DNA of 64,000 nt from an uncultured Collinsella sp. (GCA_900550195.1 URRB01000004.1:62001-126000), one strand, 5' to 3'. Shown: positions 15,643-25,077, numbered from the stretch's first letter. Notes: generated by a model from the letters alone, not told the origin. Program-made: numbers and translations.

Positions 15643-15876
15643 ATGAACACGATGACTGACGCTGCTGGCAAGGTCTGGAGCTGGGCTGTTTGCCAGTCAA
15701 TTCGCGCTCGCCAGCATGCCGGGGAGCTACTGCAGGAGGAGAGTGCGCAGGGCACCACCGAATACGCCATCTTGGTCGGCGTGCTCGTGGTGATCGCCAT
15801 CATTGCCATTGTCGCATTTAAGGGCAAGGTCCAAGATCTATGGAACGCTATCAGCGAGGGCATCAACAGCCTGTAG
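15643..15876 (+). CDS. Flp-type major pilin
   Basis: 77 aa prepilin. A polar leader ends in EESAQG, followed by TTEYAILVGVLVVIAIIAI, the class IVb hydrophobic helix with the conserved Glu-Tyr. Cleavage by a prepilin peptidase after the Gly is expected from the family. The leader of about 36 residues is long for Flp. GGAGG lies 6 nt before ATG 15643. It sits between tadC and a membrane-anchored protein. No prepilin peptidase gene is in the window. Confidence 0.85.
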   Translation: MNTMTDAAGKVWSWAVCQSIRARQHAGELLQEESAQGTTEYAILVGVLVVIAIIAIVAFKGKVQDLWNAISEGINSL

Positions 15877-16403
15877 AGGGTAGGCGGCCTGTCGGCGCAC
15901 TGCTGGTGTTTGCCTGTGTGGTTGTGGCGGTGGCAGTGGCGGTTTGGGGGCTAAACGCCGCGCGGCAGCAGCGTCCTGGGGCCGCCTTCGATTCGGGCTC
16001 AGATTCGGCGGTGGCGTCTCAAAAAGATGAGATGCGAGATGCGGACGATTCGGATGTCGCTGTCACGGCGCAAACCTTTCTGCGGATGCTCGACAAGCGG
16101 TCTGGCACTGCGACGGATTCGCCTGAGGACAACGCGATTGCGGTCCGGCTTGCATGGTCCGAGGACCGACCGATGACCGAGGCAGCGGCGGATATGTTAC
16201 GCGCCTACCGCGAGGTGCCAACGGCCCAGCTCGCCCTGAGCGGCTATCTCGATATTAAGGGTAACGTATGGGGCGCCATTGTGCGCGATGGGCGCGGCTG
16301 GGTCGATATGGTGACGGTTGCCGCGGATACTGGCGATGCTTCGTGTCGTCTGCGCGCGGTGCGCCTGGCCCCGCAAACAATAAGCTCAAAGGAGGGGTCG
16401 TGA
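15840..16403 (+). CDS. Unknown membrane-anchored protein of the Tad operon
   Basis: 187 aa from ATG 15840, which overlaps the pilin gene by 37 nt in another frame; a GTG near 15906 is an alternative start. A single N-terminal helix (ALLVFACVVVAVAVAVWGL) is followed by an acidic linker (residues 45-75) and a small folded part ending near EVPTAQLALSGYLDIKGNVWGAIVRDGRGWVDM. I recognise no family. Its place directly after the major pilin suggests an extracytoplasmic accessory role. It is followed within 2 nt by a small pilin-like gene. Confidence 0.65.
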   Translation: MERYQRGHQQPVEGRRPVGALLVFACVVVAVAVAVWGLNAARQQRPGAAFDSGSDSAVASQKDEMRDADDSDVAVTAQTFLRMLDKRSGTATDSPEDNAIAVRLAWSEDRPMTEAAADMLRAYREVPTAQLALSGYLDIKGNVWGAIVRDGRGWVDMVTVAADTGDASCRLRAVRLAPQTISSKEGS

Positions 16404-16404
16404 A

Positions 16405-16623
16405 ATGCATGACGTCCTGCGCGAGGAATCTGCCCAGGCGACGGTCGAATACGCCATCGTCACGGTGGCGCTGTTATCGATCGTGCTGGCGATTGCGGGG
16501 CTTTGGCGTGCTGGCACCGATGGGCACTTGGCGGCGCTGGTTGAGCGGGCGGCATCCCATGGCGTTGCCTCGACGTCGGTTATCGACGCCGCTGCGGGCG
16601 CTAAGGACATCGCGTTGTATTGA
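16405..16623 (+). CDS. Small pilin-like/TadE-like protein
   Basis: 72 aa. The N-terminus EESAQATVEYAIVTVALLSI copies the pilin signature (EESAQ-x-T-x-EYAI) of the Flp gene upstream, followed by one hydrophobic helix and a short tail of about 35 residues. GGAGGGG lies upstream of ATG 16405. It could be a minor pilin or a TadE-like pseudopilin; the glycine before the helix is replaced by Ala (SAQA|TVEY), so processing may differ from that of Flp. Confidence 0.7.
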   Translation: MHDVLREESAQATVEYAIVTVALLSIVLAIAGLWRAGTDGHLAALVERAASHGVASTSVIDAAAGAKDIALY

Positions 16624-17095
16624 TATCGCGCGCGAGGACCGGGCGCAGTCTACGGTCGAGGCTGCTTTTTTGCTGTCGACGTTTCTGATGCTCATTCTTC
16701 TCGCACTGCAACCGGTGTGTTTGCTCTATACGCGCGCGGTCATGGAGTCTGCCGCTGCCGAGACCGCGCGGCTCATGACCACGACGACGGCGGAGGACGA
16801 CGATCTTAAGGAGTTCACCCGCCGCCGGCTTGCCGCAGTGCCCAACGTTTCGATCTTTCATGCCGGCGGGCCGTTGTCGTGGGATATCGAGCTTGGCCGG
16901 GCCGGTGCGGGTGGTGTCTCGTCCGTGTCCGTTTCCGGCGAGGTCAAGCCGTTGCCTGTGATCGGTGCGTTTGCGCAGGCTATGGGTGGTACCGCCGAGG
17001 GCGGCTACGTTGAGCTCAAGGTCGATGTCTCGTATCAATCGCGTCCCGAATGGCTGGAGGGAGATTATGATTCGTGGATTGCTGCATGGGATTAA
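16559..17095 (+). CDS. TadE-like pseudopilin
   Basis: About 178 aa if started at ATG 16559. The start is uncertain because the true N-terminus is expected close to REDRAQSTVEAAFLLSTF and no ATG, GTG or TTG lies just before it; TTG 16565 is in frame, and a rare ATT at 16619 is the nearest codon. After the TadE-type helix (AFLLSTFLMLILLALQPVCL) comes RAVMESAAAETARLM, typical of TadE, and a soluble part of about 110 residues. It overlaps the end of the preceding small pilin-like gene and the start of the next gene, consistent with a tight operon. Confidence 0.7.
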   Translation: MALPRRRLSTPLRALRTSRCIDIAREDRAQSTVEAAFLLSTFLMLILLALQPVCLLYTRAVMESAAAETARLMTTTTAEDDDLKEFTRRRLAAVPNVSIFHAGGPLSWDIELGRAGAGGVSSVSVSGEVKPLPVIGAFAQAMGGTAEGGYVELKVDVSYQSRPEWLEGDYDSWIAAWD

Positions 17096-19220
17096 GCGTT
17101 TCTGGTCTAGATGCGTTTTGACGCGCCGTCCGAGCTGCCATCGCAAGCGAGGCGGCTTTATGGGCCGCGCCGGTATCGACCTGTTTATCGAAGACGGTGC
17201 CTACACCACGCTTTCTTCTGCCGTGGTCATCCTAGTGGTGCTCACGTTGTTGTTTTCGTCGACCGCGGCGATATGGAGCATGTCGCGCGCGGGGGACACC
17301 CAGGTGGCGGCCGATAGCGGCGCGCTGGCGGGTGCCAACGTAGCGTCGTCCTATCACACGGCTGCCACGGTGGTTGATGCGAGCATCTTGAGTCTGGGGC
17401 TAGCGGGGTTTGCCACGATCGGGACGGGCCTGGTCGCCATCCTCATCCCGGGTGCCGAACCAGTTGCCGGCAATATGGTCGACACCGGGATTGAGATCAT
17501 TAAAACGCGCAATAAGTTTGCCAAAAGCGCATCGGAAGGCTTGCAGAAAATCGAGACGGCTCTGCCGTATCTGATTGCCGCGCGTGCCACGCAGGCGGTG
17601 TCGGCGCAGGATACCGATAGTGTGACCTATACCGGTACGGCGCTTGCCGTTCCCAGGACGTCCGAGTCGGATTTCGTTGCGCTCGAGGGGTCCGAGATCT
17701 CGACCGATACCATCAAAGACACATCAGATGATTTAGGGCGTGCGGCCGAGGAGCTGCGGAAGGCTTCTGAGGACACGGCGAAGGCCAAAGAGCGCGCTTG
17801 GCTGGCGGATTGTGGCGGGTCGGACGAGAGTTCGATTGACAAGTACTCGTGTATGTGGGAGCGTGCGAAAAGCCTAACGGATCTCTCTGGTGCTCAAAAT
17901 CCACATTACGCTTCGAGCGTTACGTGGGAACCGCAAGTGGCGCTCGATCGTGCGAAGGCATATTACCGAGAGCGCCTGTCGAACGAGAAGCCACTTGGCG
18001 AGAGCCCAGAAAAACAGGCAGATTCCGCTGCGCGAAAGGCGTTCTTCGCTTATGCGAGTGAAGAAGTTGAACGAGCGTATATAGCTGAAGAGGACGGCAA
18101 GGTTTCCGCCTACATCCCCTTTCTTCCGCGAAATCCAGATGAGGCGCGGACGACCGAACTCTACACCGATGTACGTTGGCCAACAAGTGAACTAGATGAA
18201 GTGTCCTATCTGCATTACGGGACTGACTGTCCAAATTACAAAAGGGGAACGCCTGGTGGGCTGGCGTCTGTCGCGGTTTTTGACGGCCATGAAACGTGCA
18301 GCGAATGCCATTTTGGTGTTTCGTCTTTGGGTTACGTTGCGATTGCTACGACTTCCGTCGAAAGGGGCTTCGAGTACCACTTTGACGAGTTCAAAAAGGC
18401 GCTGGAGAAATACGTCGAATATCGCAATAAGGAACTCGAGCTCATGCGTCAGACCGAGGATGAGGCCGACCGTGCGGGCAATGCGTTTGACCAGGCCATT
18501 AAAGCGCTTTCCGGCGAGCGCCCGCGTATCGCCCCACCTGGCCGCAACGGCGTGGTCGCCTTTGCAGTTTCGGGTGACATTACCAGCCCCGATCAACTTA
18601 ACTCCTCGTTTAACGCGGCAGTCAGGCTTGGCAATCGCGGTGCTATCTCTGCCGCGGTGCTGGCGCCCGATGAGGCGACGGCGCAAAACAACGTGCTTTC
18701 GCGATTTTTCTCGACATTGAAGGAACGTTCGGGCGGCGTTGCCGGCGTGCTCGACGGCGTCATGGATGTTTGGGGACGGCTACTCGTGGGATACGGAGAC
18801 ATCCAAGGTTCGGCCGACGAACTTATGGACGAGATGATTAAAGGCCTAGGAGGGGGCAGCGGCGCGTTGGGCTCCATCGCATCGTGGCTCGGCGATACCG
18901 TTTCGGCGTCCGTGGCGGCGCTGGGTTTGGAACCGTGCGACTTGCGCCTGCGAAAGCCGGTGCTGACCGATTCCGCCAATATCATTAAGAGTCCGGGGTC
19001 TGACATTGCGGGTCTCTCTCAAGCGCAAGACAAACTGCGAAGTATTCCGTTGGGCGTGACCGATCCCAAGGCGCTTTGCGAGGCGTTGGAATATCAAGTC
19101 GAACGCACCATTAGCGGTACGGTGTTCACACTTGCGGAGATTCCTCTGCCCGGCGGCGGCTCCATCCCGCTCACCGTCGATGTCGCCACGCTGGTTGGCG
19201 CTCTGGGCGGTGGGTCGTAA
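17067..19220 (+). CDS. Large TadG-like pilus-associated protein
   Basis: 717 aa from ATG 17067 with GGAGGGA upstream. After a basic leader comes a helix (TTLSSAVVILVVLTLLFSST) and then the TadG-like DTQVAADSGALAGANVAS, the Ala-Asp-Ala motif of putative Flp-associated proteins. The long C-terminal part is extracytoplasmic, with coiled-coil-prone Glu/Lys/Ala-rich stretches near residues 215-265 and 430-480, and two cysteine groups (YGTDCPNYKRG and HETCSECHFG near 390-415). Bases of about 17850-18300 are clearly lower in GC and use codons such as ATA, CTA and AGG that are rare in the neighbours. This suggests an exchanged or fast-evolving surface segment. Confidence 0.75.
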   Translation: MIRGLLHGIKRFWSRCVLTRRPSCHRKRGGFMGRAGIDLFIEDGAYTTLSSAVVILVVLTLLFSSTAAIWSMSRAGDTQVAADSGALAGANVASSYHTAATVVDASILSLGLAGFATIGTGLVAILIPGAEPVAGNMVDTGIEIIKTRNKFAKSASEGLQKIETALPYLIAARATQAVSAQDTDSVTYTGTALAVPRTSESDFVALEGSEISTDTIKDTSDDLGRAAEELRKASEDTAKAKERAWLADCGGSDESSIDKYSCMWERAKSLTDLSGAQNPHYASSVTWEPQVALDRAKAYYRERLSNEKPLGESPEKQADSAARKAFFAYASEEVERAYIAEEDGKVSAYIPFLPRNPDEARTTELYTDVRWPTSELDEVSYLHYGTDCPNYKRGTPGGLASVAVFDGHETCSECHFGVSSLGYVAIATTSVERGFEYHFDEFKKALEKYVEYRNKELELMRQTEDEADRAGNAFDQAIKALSGERPRIAPPGRNGVVAFAVSGDITSPDQLNSSFNAAVRLGNRGAISAAVLAPDEATAQNNVLSRFFSTLKERSGGVAGVLDGVMDVWGRLLVGYGDIQGSADELMDEMIKGLGGGSGALGSIASWLGDTVSASVAALGLEPCDLRLRKPVLTDSANIIKSPGSDIAGLSQAQDKLRSIPLGVTDPKALCEALEYQVERTISGTVFTLAEIPLPGGGSIPLTVDVATLVGALGGGS

Positions 19221-19696
19221 TGAGTATCCGCATGCGTCTGCGCGAGGAGCGCGCCCAAGCGACGGTGGAGATGGCAGTGGTTACGCCCGTTTTGCTGGTG
19301 CTGGCACTCATCGTGTACAACGTCATGATCTTTGCCAGCGCTGTCGCGCGCTTCGACCGCGTGGTGCCCGACATCGTGCTAGCGCATGCCGTGGCGTCGG
19401 AGGGGGAGGGCGACGAAAGCTCTGCCGATGTCTCGGCGACGGTTCAGACTCAAATTCTGAATGCCATGGAGGGCTATGACTTACAGATCGAAGTGTCGAG
19501 CGAGCAAGGCGCGAAGGCATCGGATGGTGGCCTGCTCTCCCTATCCGGTACGTTTAGGACCTACACCTGCACCATGCACTATGAGCCGTGGCCGACTTCT
19601 CTCAGCATCGCTGGCGTTCCGCTGGGGGCGCCGACAACGTTGTCGCACGAGCGTGCGGTGACGGTCGATCCATGGCGTCCGGGGGTGGTCATGTGA
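19220..19696 (+). CDS. TadE-like pseudopilin
   Basis: 158 aa. REERAQATVEMAVVTPVLLV is a clear TadE-type N-terminus (Thr-Val-Glu before the helix), followed by the helix LLVLALIVYNVMIFASAVARF and a soluble domain with two cysteine-free strands and a TCTMHYEPWP segment. ATG 19220 overlaps the stop of the large TadG-like gene (TAATG). It is the fourth pilin-like small protein in this operon. Confidence 0.8.
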   Translation: MSIRMRLREERAQATVEMAVVTPVLLVLALIVYNVMIFASAVARFDRVVPDIVLAHAVASEGEGDESSADVSATVQTQILNAMEGYDLQIEVSSEQGAKASDGGLLSLSGTFRTYTCTMHYEPWPTSLSIAGVPLGAPTTLSHERAVTVDPWRPGVVM

Positions 19697-20052
19697 CCGC
19701 GGTCTCGTCCTACATCGTCTACGCGCGGGCACTCAATAGGCTGGGTTGGACGCCGGCCGAGTTTGTGATGGCGGAGTCGTTTGTCGTGCGCCTGCGCGGC
19801 ATGCTGGGACGGCGTCCGGTTGCCGCCAACGGCCTGCCGCTCGTCATGGCGTTTCCACGCTGCTCTTCGGTCCATACGTGTTTTATGGCCTATCCCATCG
19901 ACATCGCCTTCATCGATCGCGACGGCAATATCCTCGCGCGCTACGAAAACGTCCGCCCTTGGCGCATGTGCTCCTGCCCCGGCGCCTGGGCCGTACTAGA
20001 GCGTCCTTCAATCATTGTTTCGACCCCTGCTCTCCAACGCGTGCCGGCTTAA
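19693..20052 (+). CDS. DUF192 family protein
   Basis: 119 aa from GTG 19693, overlapping the previous stop (GTGA). DUF192 hallmarks are RLRGMLGR near residue 35, PLVMAFPRCSSVHTCFMAYPIDIAFIDRDGNI, and ARYENVRPWRMCSCPGAWAVLE. Most DUF192 proteins are exported; here no signal peptide is visible, so it appears cytoplasmic. The family has no assigned reaction. Its place as the last gene of the Tad operon, with overlapping translation, suggests a link to pilus assembly that I have not seen described. Confidence 0.8.
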   Translation: MTAVSSYIVYARALNRLGWTPAEFVMAESFVVRLRGMLGRRPVAANGLPLVMAFPRCSSVHTCFMAYPIDIAFIDRDGNILARYENVRPWRMCSCPGAWAVLERPSIIVSTPALQRVPA

Positions 20053-20110
20053 GAATTGGCGACAGTGGACTTTCGTCATACGAAATTGGGTAAGATGGAG
20101 GAGAAGATGC

Positions 20111-20377
20111 ATGGATGTTGAGATTCATCCCAACGCTAAAAAGCACCTGACGGAAAAGCAAGTGCTTAGCGCTTGGCTTGCGGTTACTGAGTGCATTCGT
20201 CGCGAGTCGAAGGACGAGCCGCCGAGATGGCTTGCGATTGGATGGCTCCCAGACGGACGAAGCGTGGAGCTTGTCGCGGTCGAGCTTGTCCGTGGGTGGC
20301 TTATCATTCATGCCTTGTCTCCAGTCCAGAAGAAATTTTGGCAGGAGATTGAACAGGCTCGGCAAAGGGGTCGATGA
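20111..20377 (+). CDS. Putative toxin of a toxin-antitoxin pair
   Basis: 88 aa from ATG 20111 (GGAGGAGAAG upstream). Features are an N-terminal IHPNAKKHLTEKQVLSAW helix region and a beta-rich part RWLAIGWLPDGRSVELVAVELVRGWLIIHA, ending in a basic tail. Size, layout and the partner gene downstream resemble BrnT/RelE-like toxins, but I cannot place it in a named family with confidence. The next gene starts 4 nt inside its end. Possible targets are unknown. Confidence 0.55.
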   Translation: MDVEIHPNAKKHLTEKQVLSAWLAVTECIRRESKDEPPRWLAIGWLPDGRSVELVAVELVRGWLIIHALSPVQKKFWQEIEQARQRGR

Positions 20378-20661
20378 TGGGCAAGACGTATACGGCCGCT
20401 AATGGTCAGGTTGTAACGGATGAAATGATTGACGCGTGGTGCGAGTCGTACGAGCGCGGAGAGTTTCCGGATGGCGAACACACCGTTGGTGGGATCGTGC
20501 ATGGACGGCCCCCGCTCTCAGGTGAGGGGACGGCAACGCTGTCGGTCAAGATTCCTCTGGGAATGAAGGAGGCCATTCGTCGACGGGCGGCTGCCGAGGG
20601 GATGACGCCAAGTGAGTTTGCCCGTGCGGCTCTGAGTGAAAAACTTCTTGCTGCCGGCTGA
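20374..20661 (+). CDS. Ribbon-helix-helix protein, probable antitoxin
   Basis: 95 aa. The C-terminal 45 residues (TATLSVKIPLGMKEAIRRRA, then GMTPSEFARAALSEKLL) form a clear ribbon-helix-helix DNA-binding motif of the CopG/Arc type. The N-terminal half is acidic and probably disordered, which fits a toxin-neutralising segment. ATG 20374 overlaps the stop of the toxin-like gene (ATGA); ATG 20377 is also possible. The order toxin then antitoxin is that of BrnT/BrnA-like systems. It probably represses its own operon. Confidence 0.65.
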   Translation: MMGKTYTAANGQVVTDEMIDAWCESYERGEFPDGEHTVGGIVHGRPPLSGEGTATLSVKIPLGMKEAIRRRAAAEGMTPSEFARAALSEKLLAAG

Positions 20662-20724
20662 TGCCTCTGACGTGCCGATTTATAGAACCGAGGCTGTGCT
20701 CAAAAACTTTTTTAAAATTCTCGG

Positions 20725-20752
20725 TTGACCGGAACGCGTCCTTGGTTATACT
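20725..20752 (+). promoter_or_regulatory. Promoter of tRNA-Phe
   Basis: TTGACC at 20725-20730 and TATACT at 20747-20752 with a 16-nt spacer; the tRNA starts 33 nt after the -10 box. Confidence 0.85.
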
Positions 20753-20784
20753 AATCAAGCCTTGAAACAAGGCACACCTCAAAT

Positions 20785-20840
<56 letters not shown>

Positions 20841-20857
<17 letters not shown>

Positions 20858-20902
20858 CCTTGAATTGACTAGGACCTCTGCAAAGGGGTCCTTTTCTTTT
20901 AT
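20841..20902 (+). repeat. tRNA-Phe 3' end plus terminator, copy 1 of a 62-nt direct repeat
   Basis: The last part of the tRNA and its terminator (AGGACCTC stem with GGGGTCCT and a T-run) are repeated at 21027-21088 with a single mismatch. Copy 1 is part of the functional tRNA. Confidence 0.95.
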
Positions 20903-20914
20903 ACAGCCTCCACA

Positions 20915-20927
20915 TGGAATCGAACCC
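20915..20927 (-). repeat. Inverted copy of the tRNA-Phe T-arm
   Basis: GGAATCGAACCCC is the exact reverse complement of the T-arm of the tRNA upstream. It lies between the two direct repeats. The rest of 20928-21026 is GC-rich and full of small stems (AAACGC/GCGTTT, GGCGC/GCGCC, GTCCG/CGGAC). Confidence 0.9.
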
Positions 20928-21026
20928 CGTGAGGGCGCGGAGCTGAGTAAACGCGTAAGCGTTTGCCAGCGCAGCTCGCAAGGCGCGTAAGCGCCACAGC
21001 GGTCCGTCCGCGCGGCGCGCGGACGC

Positions 21027-21088
21027 GATTCCCTTCCCCGCCACCTTGAATTGACAAGGACCTCTGCAAAGGGGTCCTTTTCTTTTAT
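21027..21088 (+). repeat. Second copy of tRNA-Phe 3' end plus terminator
   Basis: 62 nt identical to 20841-20902 except for one base. It contains the T-stem 3' strand, acceptor 3' strand, partial CCA and the whole terminator, but no 5' part of a tRNA. Separation from copy 1 is 124 nt. Confidence 0.95.
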
Positions 21089-21100
21089 CGAGGGCTCTGC

Positions 21101-21275
21101 GGAAATTGCGTCTCGGAATTTGGCTTCAGAGTGGGATGCGTTTTCCGCTTTGAGGCCGCTTGGGAAAGCGCGACCCGGAATCCGGCGTCAGAATGGGATG
21201 TGCTTTCCTTTTGCGGTCTTTGGCGGAAACTGCGTCCCAGATCCCGCGCTCAGAACGGGATGCGCTTTTCGGCCG
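21101..21275. repeat. Three tandem degenerate 62-nt repeats
   Basis: Units start at 21101, 21163 and 21225 with exact 62-nt spacing. Each begins GGAAA..GCG, has a TCAGA..GGGATG core near position 27-39, and then a T-rich stretch. The third is only alignable for about 50 nt. Because 62 is not a multiple of three and stops occur, it does not look coding. Confidence 0.75.
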
Positions 21276-21459
21276 CCTACTTCCGGCGCATATGTACATC
21301 TCGGCGCGCCATCTCGGGCCCGCCCAGATATTCCTCCCGCTTTTGTGCCACTTTACAGACCGTTCGGTCGTCTGTCCGCACGCGCGGGTATACTCAAAAC
21401 GATACTTTTCCTGTGCAATACGATGCAGGCTCAGCCTGCACGATCCGAAGGGGGCAGTG

Positions 21460-22521
21460 ATGGAGAGGATACTCGGCGTTAATCTCTCTGGCTGGTTTAT
21501 TCCCGAGCCTTGGGTGACCCCGTCGCTATACGCGGCGACCGGTGCATCCAACGCGGCCGAGCTGCAGGAGGCCATGGGCACCGCCGCCTATAACGAGCGC
21601 ATGCGCCGTCATTACGAGACGTTTGTGAGCGAGGACGATTTCCGCCGCATGGCGCAGATTGGCCTCAATGCCGTGCGTCTGCCGGTACCCTGGTATGCCT
21701 TTGGCTCGCAGGAGTCCGATGCGTCCTACATCTCGGTTGTCGACTACATCGACCGTGCAATTGAGTGGGCTGCCAAGTACGACATCCGCGTGCTGCTTGA
21801 TCTAGCAACTGTGCCCGGTGGCCAGGGCGATTCCAACGATTCGCCCGCCACGCCGGAGGCTGTTGCCGAGTGGCATTCGTCCACCAACGGTCGTCATGTC
21901 GCACTCGACGTGCTCGAGCGCCTGGCCGATCGCTACGGCGAGGCCGAGAGCCTGCTGGGCATTGAGCTGCTGGATACGCCGCAGATGAGTGTCCGCAAGA
22001 GCCTCTTCACCATGACGGATGGCATTCCTGCGCACTACCTGCGCAACTTCTATCGCGATGCCTATGAGCTCGTCCGTTCGTATATGCCCGAGGATAAGAT
22101 CGTCGTCTTTTCGTCTTCGGGACATCCCAGCGAGTGGAAGCATTTTATGCGCGGCGCTAAGTACAAGAACGTCTACATGGACCTTCACCTGTACCATTAC
22201 CGCGACGAGTATGCGCTCGATATCACGAGCCCCCGCGGGCTGACGACGGCGATTTCGCGTAACAAGCGCGAGCTTAAAGAAGCGATTTCGACTGGGTTCC
22301 CCGTGCTGGTGGGCGAATGGTCGGGCGCGGCGATCTTTGCCAACTCGTCGGTTACGCCCGAGGGCCGCAATGCCTACGAGCGCGTGTTTATCGCCAACCA
22401 ACTGGCTTCGTTTGCACCGGCTGCCGGTTGGTTCTTCCAAACGTGGAAGACCGAGAAGCGCATTGCAGCATGGGACGCCCGCGCGGCGCTCGGTACGCTC
22501 GAGCGTGGCATGATTGAATAG
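21460..22521 (+). CDS. Glycoside hydrolase family 5-like protein lacking the usual acid/base glutamate
   Basis: 353 aa from ATG 21460 (GAAGGGGG upstream), without a signal peptide. GH5 hallmarks: GVNLSGWFIPEPW at the N-terminus, GLNAVRLPVPWYAF (the RLP strand), DYIDRAIEWAAKYDIRVLLDL, YMDLHLYHY (Asp241, His243), and the nucleophile strand VLVGEWSG with Glu286. The strand that normally reads ELLNEP, whose Glu is the proton donor, reads ELLDTP here (Asp172-Thr173). Yeast-type exo-beta-glucanases are the nearest pattern. It may be inactive, use Asp172, or bind sugar without cleaving it. It stands 6 nt before rsmI, with a small hairpin and promoter-like TATACT (21390-21395) upstream. Confidence 0.75.
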   Translation: MERILGVNLSGWFIPEPWVTPSLYAATGASNAAELQEAMGTAAYNERMRRHYETFVSEDDFRRMAQIGLNAVRLPVPWYAFGSQESDASYISVVDYIDRAIEWAAKYDIRVLLDLATVPGGQGDSNDSPATPEAVAEWHSSTNGRHVALDVLERLADRYGEAESLLGIELLDTPQMSVRKSLFTMTDGIPAHYLRNFYRDAYELVRSYMPEDKIVVFSSSGHPSEWKHFMRGAKYKNVYMDLHLYHYRDEYALDITSPRGLTTAISRNKRELKEAISTGFPVLVGEWSGAAIFANSSVTPEGRNAYERVFIANQLASFAPAAGWFFQTWKTEKRIAAWDARAALGTLERGMIE

Positions 22522-22527
22522 GTTGAT

Positions 22528-23406
22528 ATGACGCAAAACAGCGCCCATACGGGCAAACTCTATGTGGTCGGCACGCCCATCGGCAACCTGGGCGACCTGT
22601 CCCCGCGCGTTGGCGAGGCGTTTGCCGCCGCCGATGCCATCTGCTGCGAAGACACGCGTGTGACGTCAAAGCTGCTGATGCACCTGGGCATTTCCAAGCC
22701 GCTTGTCCGTTGCGACGAGAATGTGATCGCCAGCCGCGCCGCCGGCCTAGTCGACCGTCTGCTGGCGGGGGAGACCCTCGCCTTTGCCTCGGACGCCGGC
22801 ATGCCGAGCGTGTCCGATCCCGGCCAGGCGCTGGTCGAGGCGGCACGTGAGGCCGATGTGCCCGTAGAAGTTATTCCCGGGCCCTCTGCTTGCGTCACGG
22901 CGCTCGTTTCGTCCGGCATTCCCTGCGAGCATTTTTTCTTCGAGGGCTTTTTGGGCCGAAAGCACGGCGACCGTGTGCGCCGTTTGCAGCGCCTTGCCGT
23001 GGTGCCCGGCGCGCTCATCTTCTACGAGTCTCCACATCGCATCGTGGCGACGCTCGAGGCCGTGGTGGAGGTCTTTCCCCAGCGTGAGGTTGCCGTCTGC
23101 CGCGAGCTCACCAAGCTGCACGAGGAAGTCTTGCGCGGGCCCGCTGCCCAGCTTGCCGAGGAGCTGCGTGCTCGCGGCGAGGTAAAGGGCGAGATTGCGC
23201 TGGTCATCGCGCCGCCGAGCGAGGATGAGGAGGCCGGTGCCGTGCCGGTTGGCGCCGCGGCAGCGGATCCCGACGAGGCCCTGCGCGAGGATATCCGCGC
23301 CGCGCTCGAGGAGGGGGAGCCCGCGTCTGCGGTGGCCAAGCGCCTGTCTCAGAAGTATTCGCGCCGCAAGCGCGATGTCTATGCCATGGTGCTCGATATG
23401 CAATAG
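22528..23406 (+). CDS. rsmI: 16S rRNA (cytidine-1402 2'-O)-methyltransferase RsmI
   Basis: 292 aa. The enzyme methylates the ribose of C1402 in 16S rRNA with S-adenosylmethionine. Motifs: LYVVGTPIGNLGDLSPR, ICCEDTRVTSKLL, FASDAGMPSVSDPG, VEVIPGPSACVTALVSSGI, FFFEGFLGRK, FYESPHRI, and CRELTKLHEE, all in family order. The C-terminal tail (from about residue 225) is acidic, followed by a basic helix SQKYSRRKRDVYAMVL. It lies 6 nt after the GH5-like gene and was probably co-transcribed with it. Confidence 0.96.
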   Translation: MTQNSAHTGKLYVVGTPIGNLGDLSPRVGEAFAAADAICCEDTRVTSKLLMHLGISKPLVRCDENVIASRAAGLVDRLLAGETLAFASDAGMPSVSDPGQALVEAAREADVPVEVIPGPSACVTALVSSGIPCEHFFFEGFLGRKHGDRVRRLQRLAVVPGALIFYESPHRIVATLEAVVEVFPQREVAVCRELTKLHEEVLRGPAAQLAEELRARGEVKGEIALVIAPPSEDEEAGAVPVGAAAADPDEALREDIRAALEEGEPASAVAKRLSQKYSRRKRDVYAMVLDMQ

Positions 23407-23475
23407 ATGGAGGATATCCAGCCCTTGCGCTAGAATCATCCTCTGTATGCAACGTTTTTCTGGAGGACAAACCCC

Positions 23476-25077
<1,602 letters not shown>

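Noticed and set aside
16268..16558. Longer start for the TadE-like protein at 16559-17095
   Set aside because: This stretch overlaps two other genes in different frames and reads as Arg/Trp-rich non-protein sequence.
21160..21459. N-terminal extension of the GH5-like gene through the 62-nt repeats
   Set aside because: The repeat period is not a multiple of three, composition is not protein-like, and a good ribosome-binding site precedes ATG 21460.
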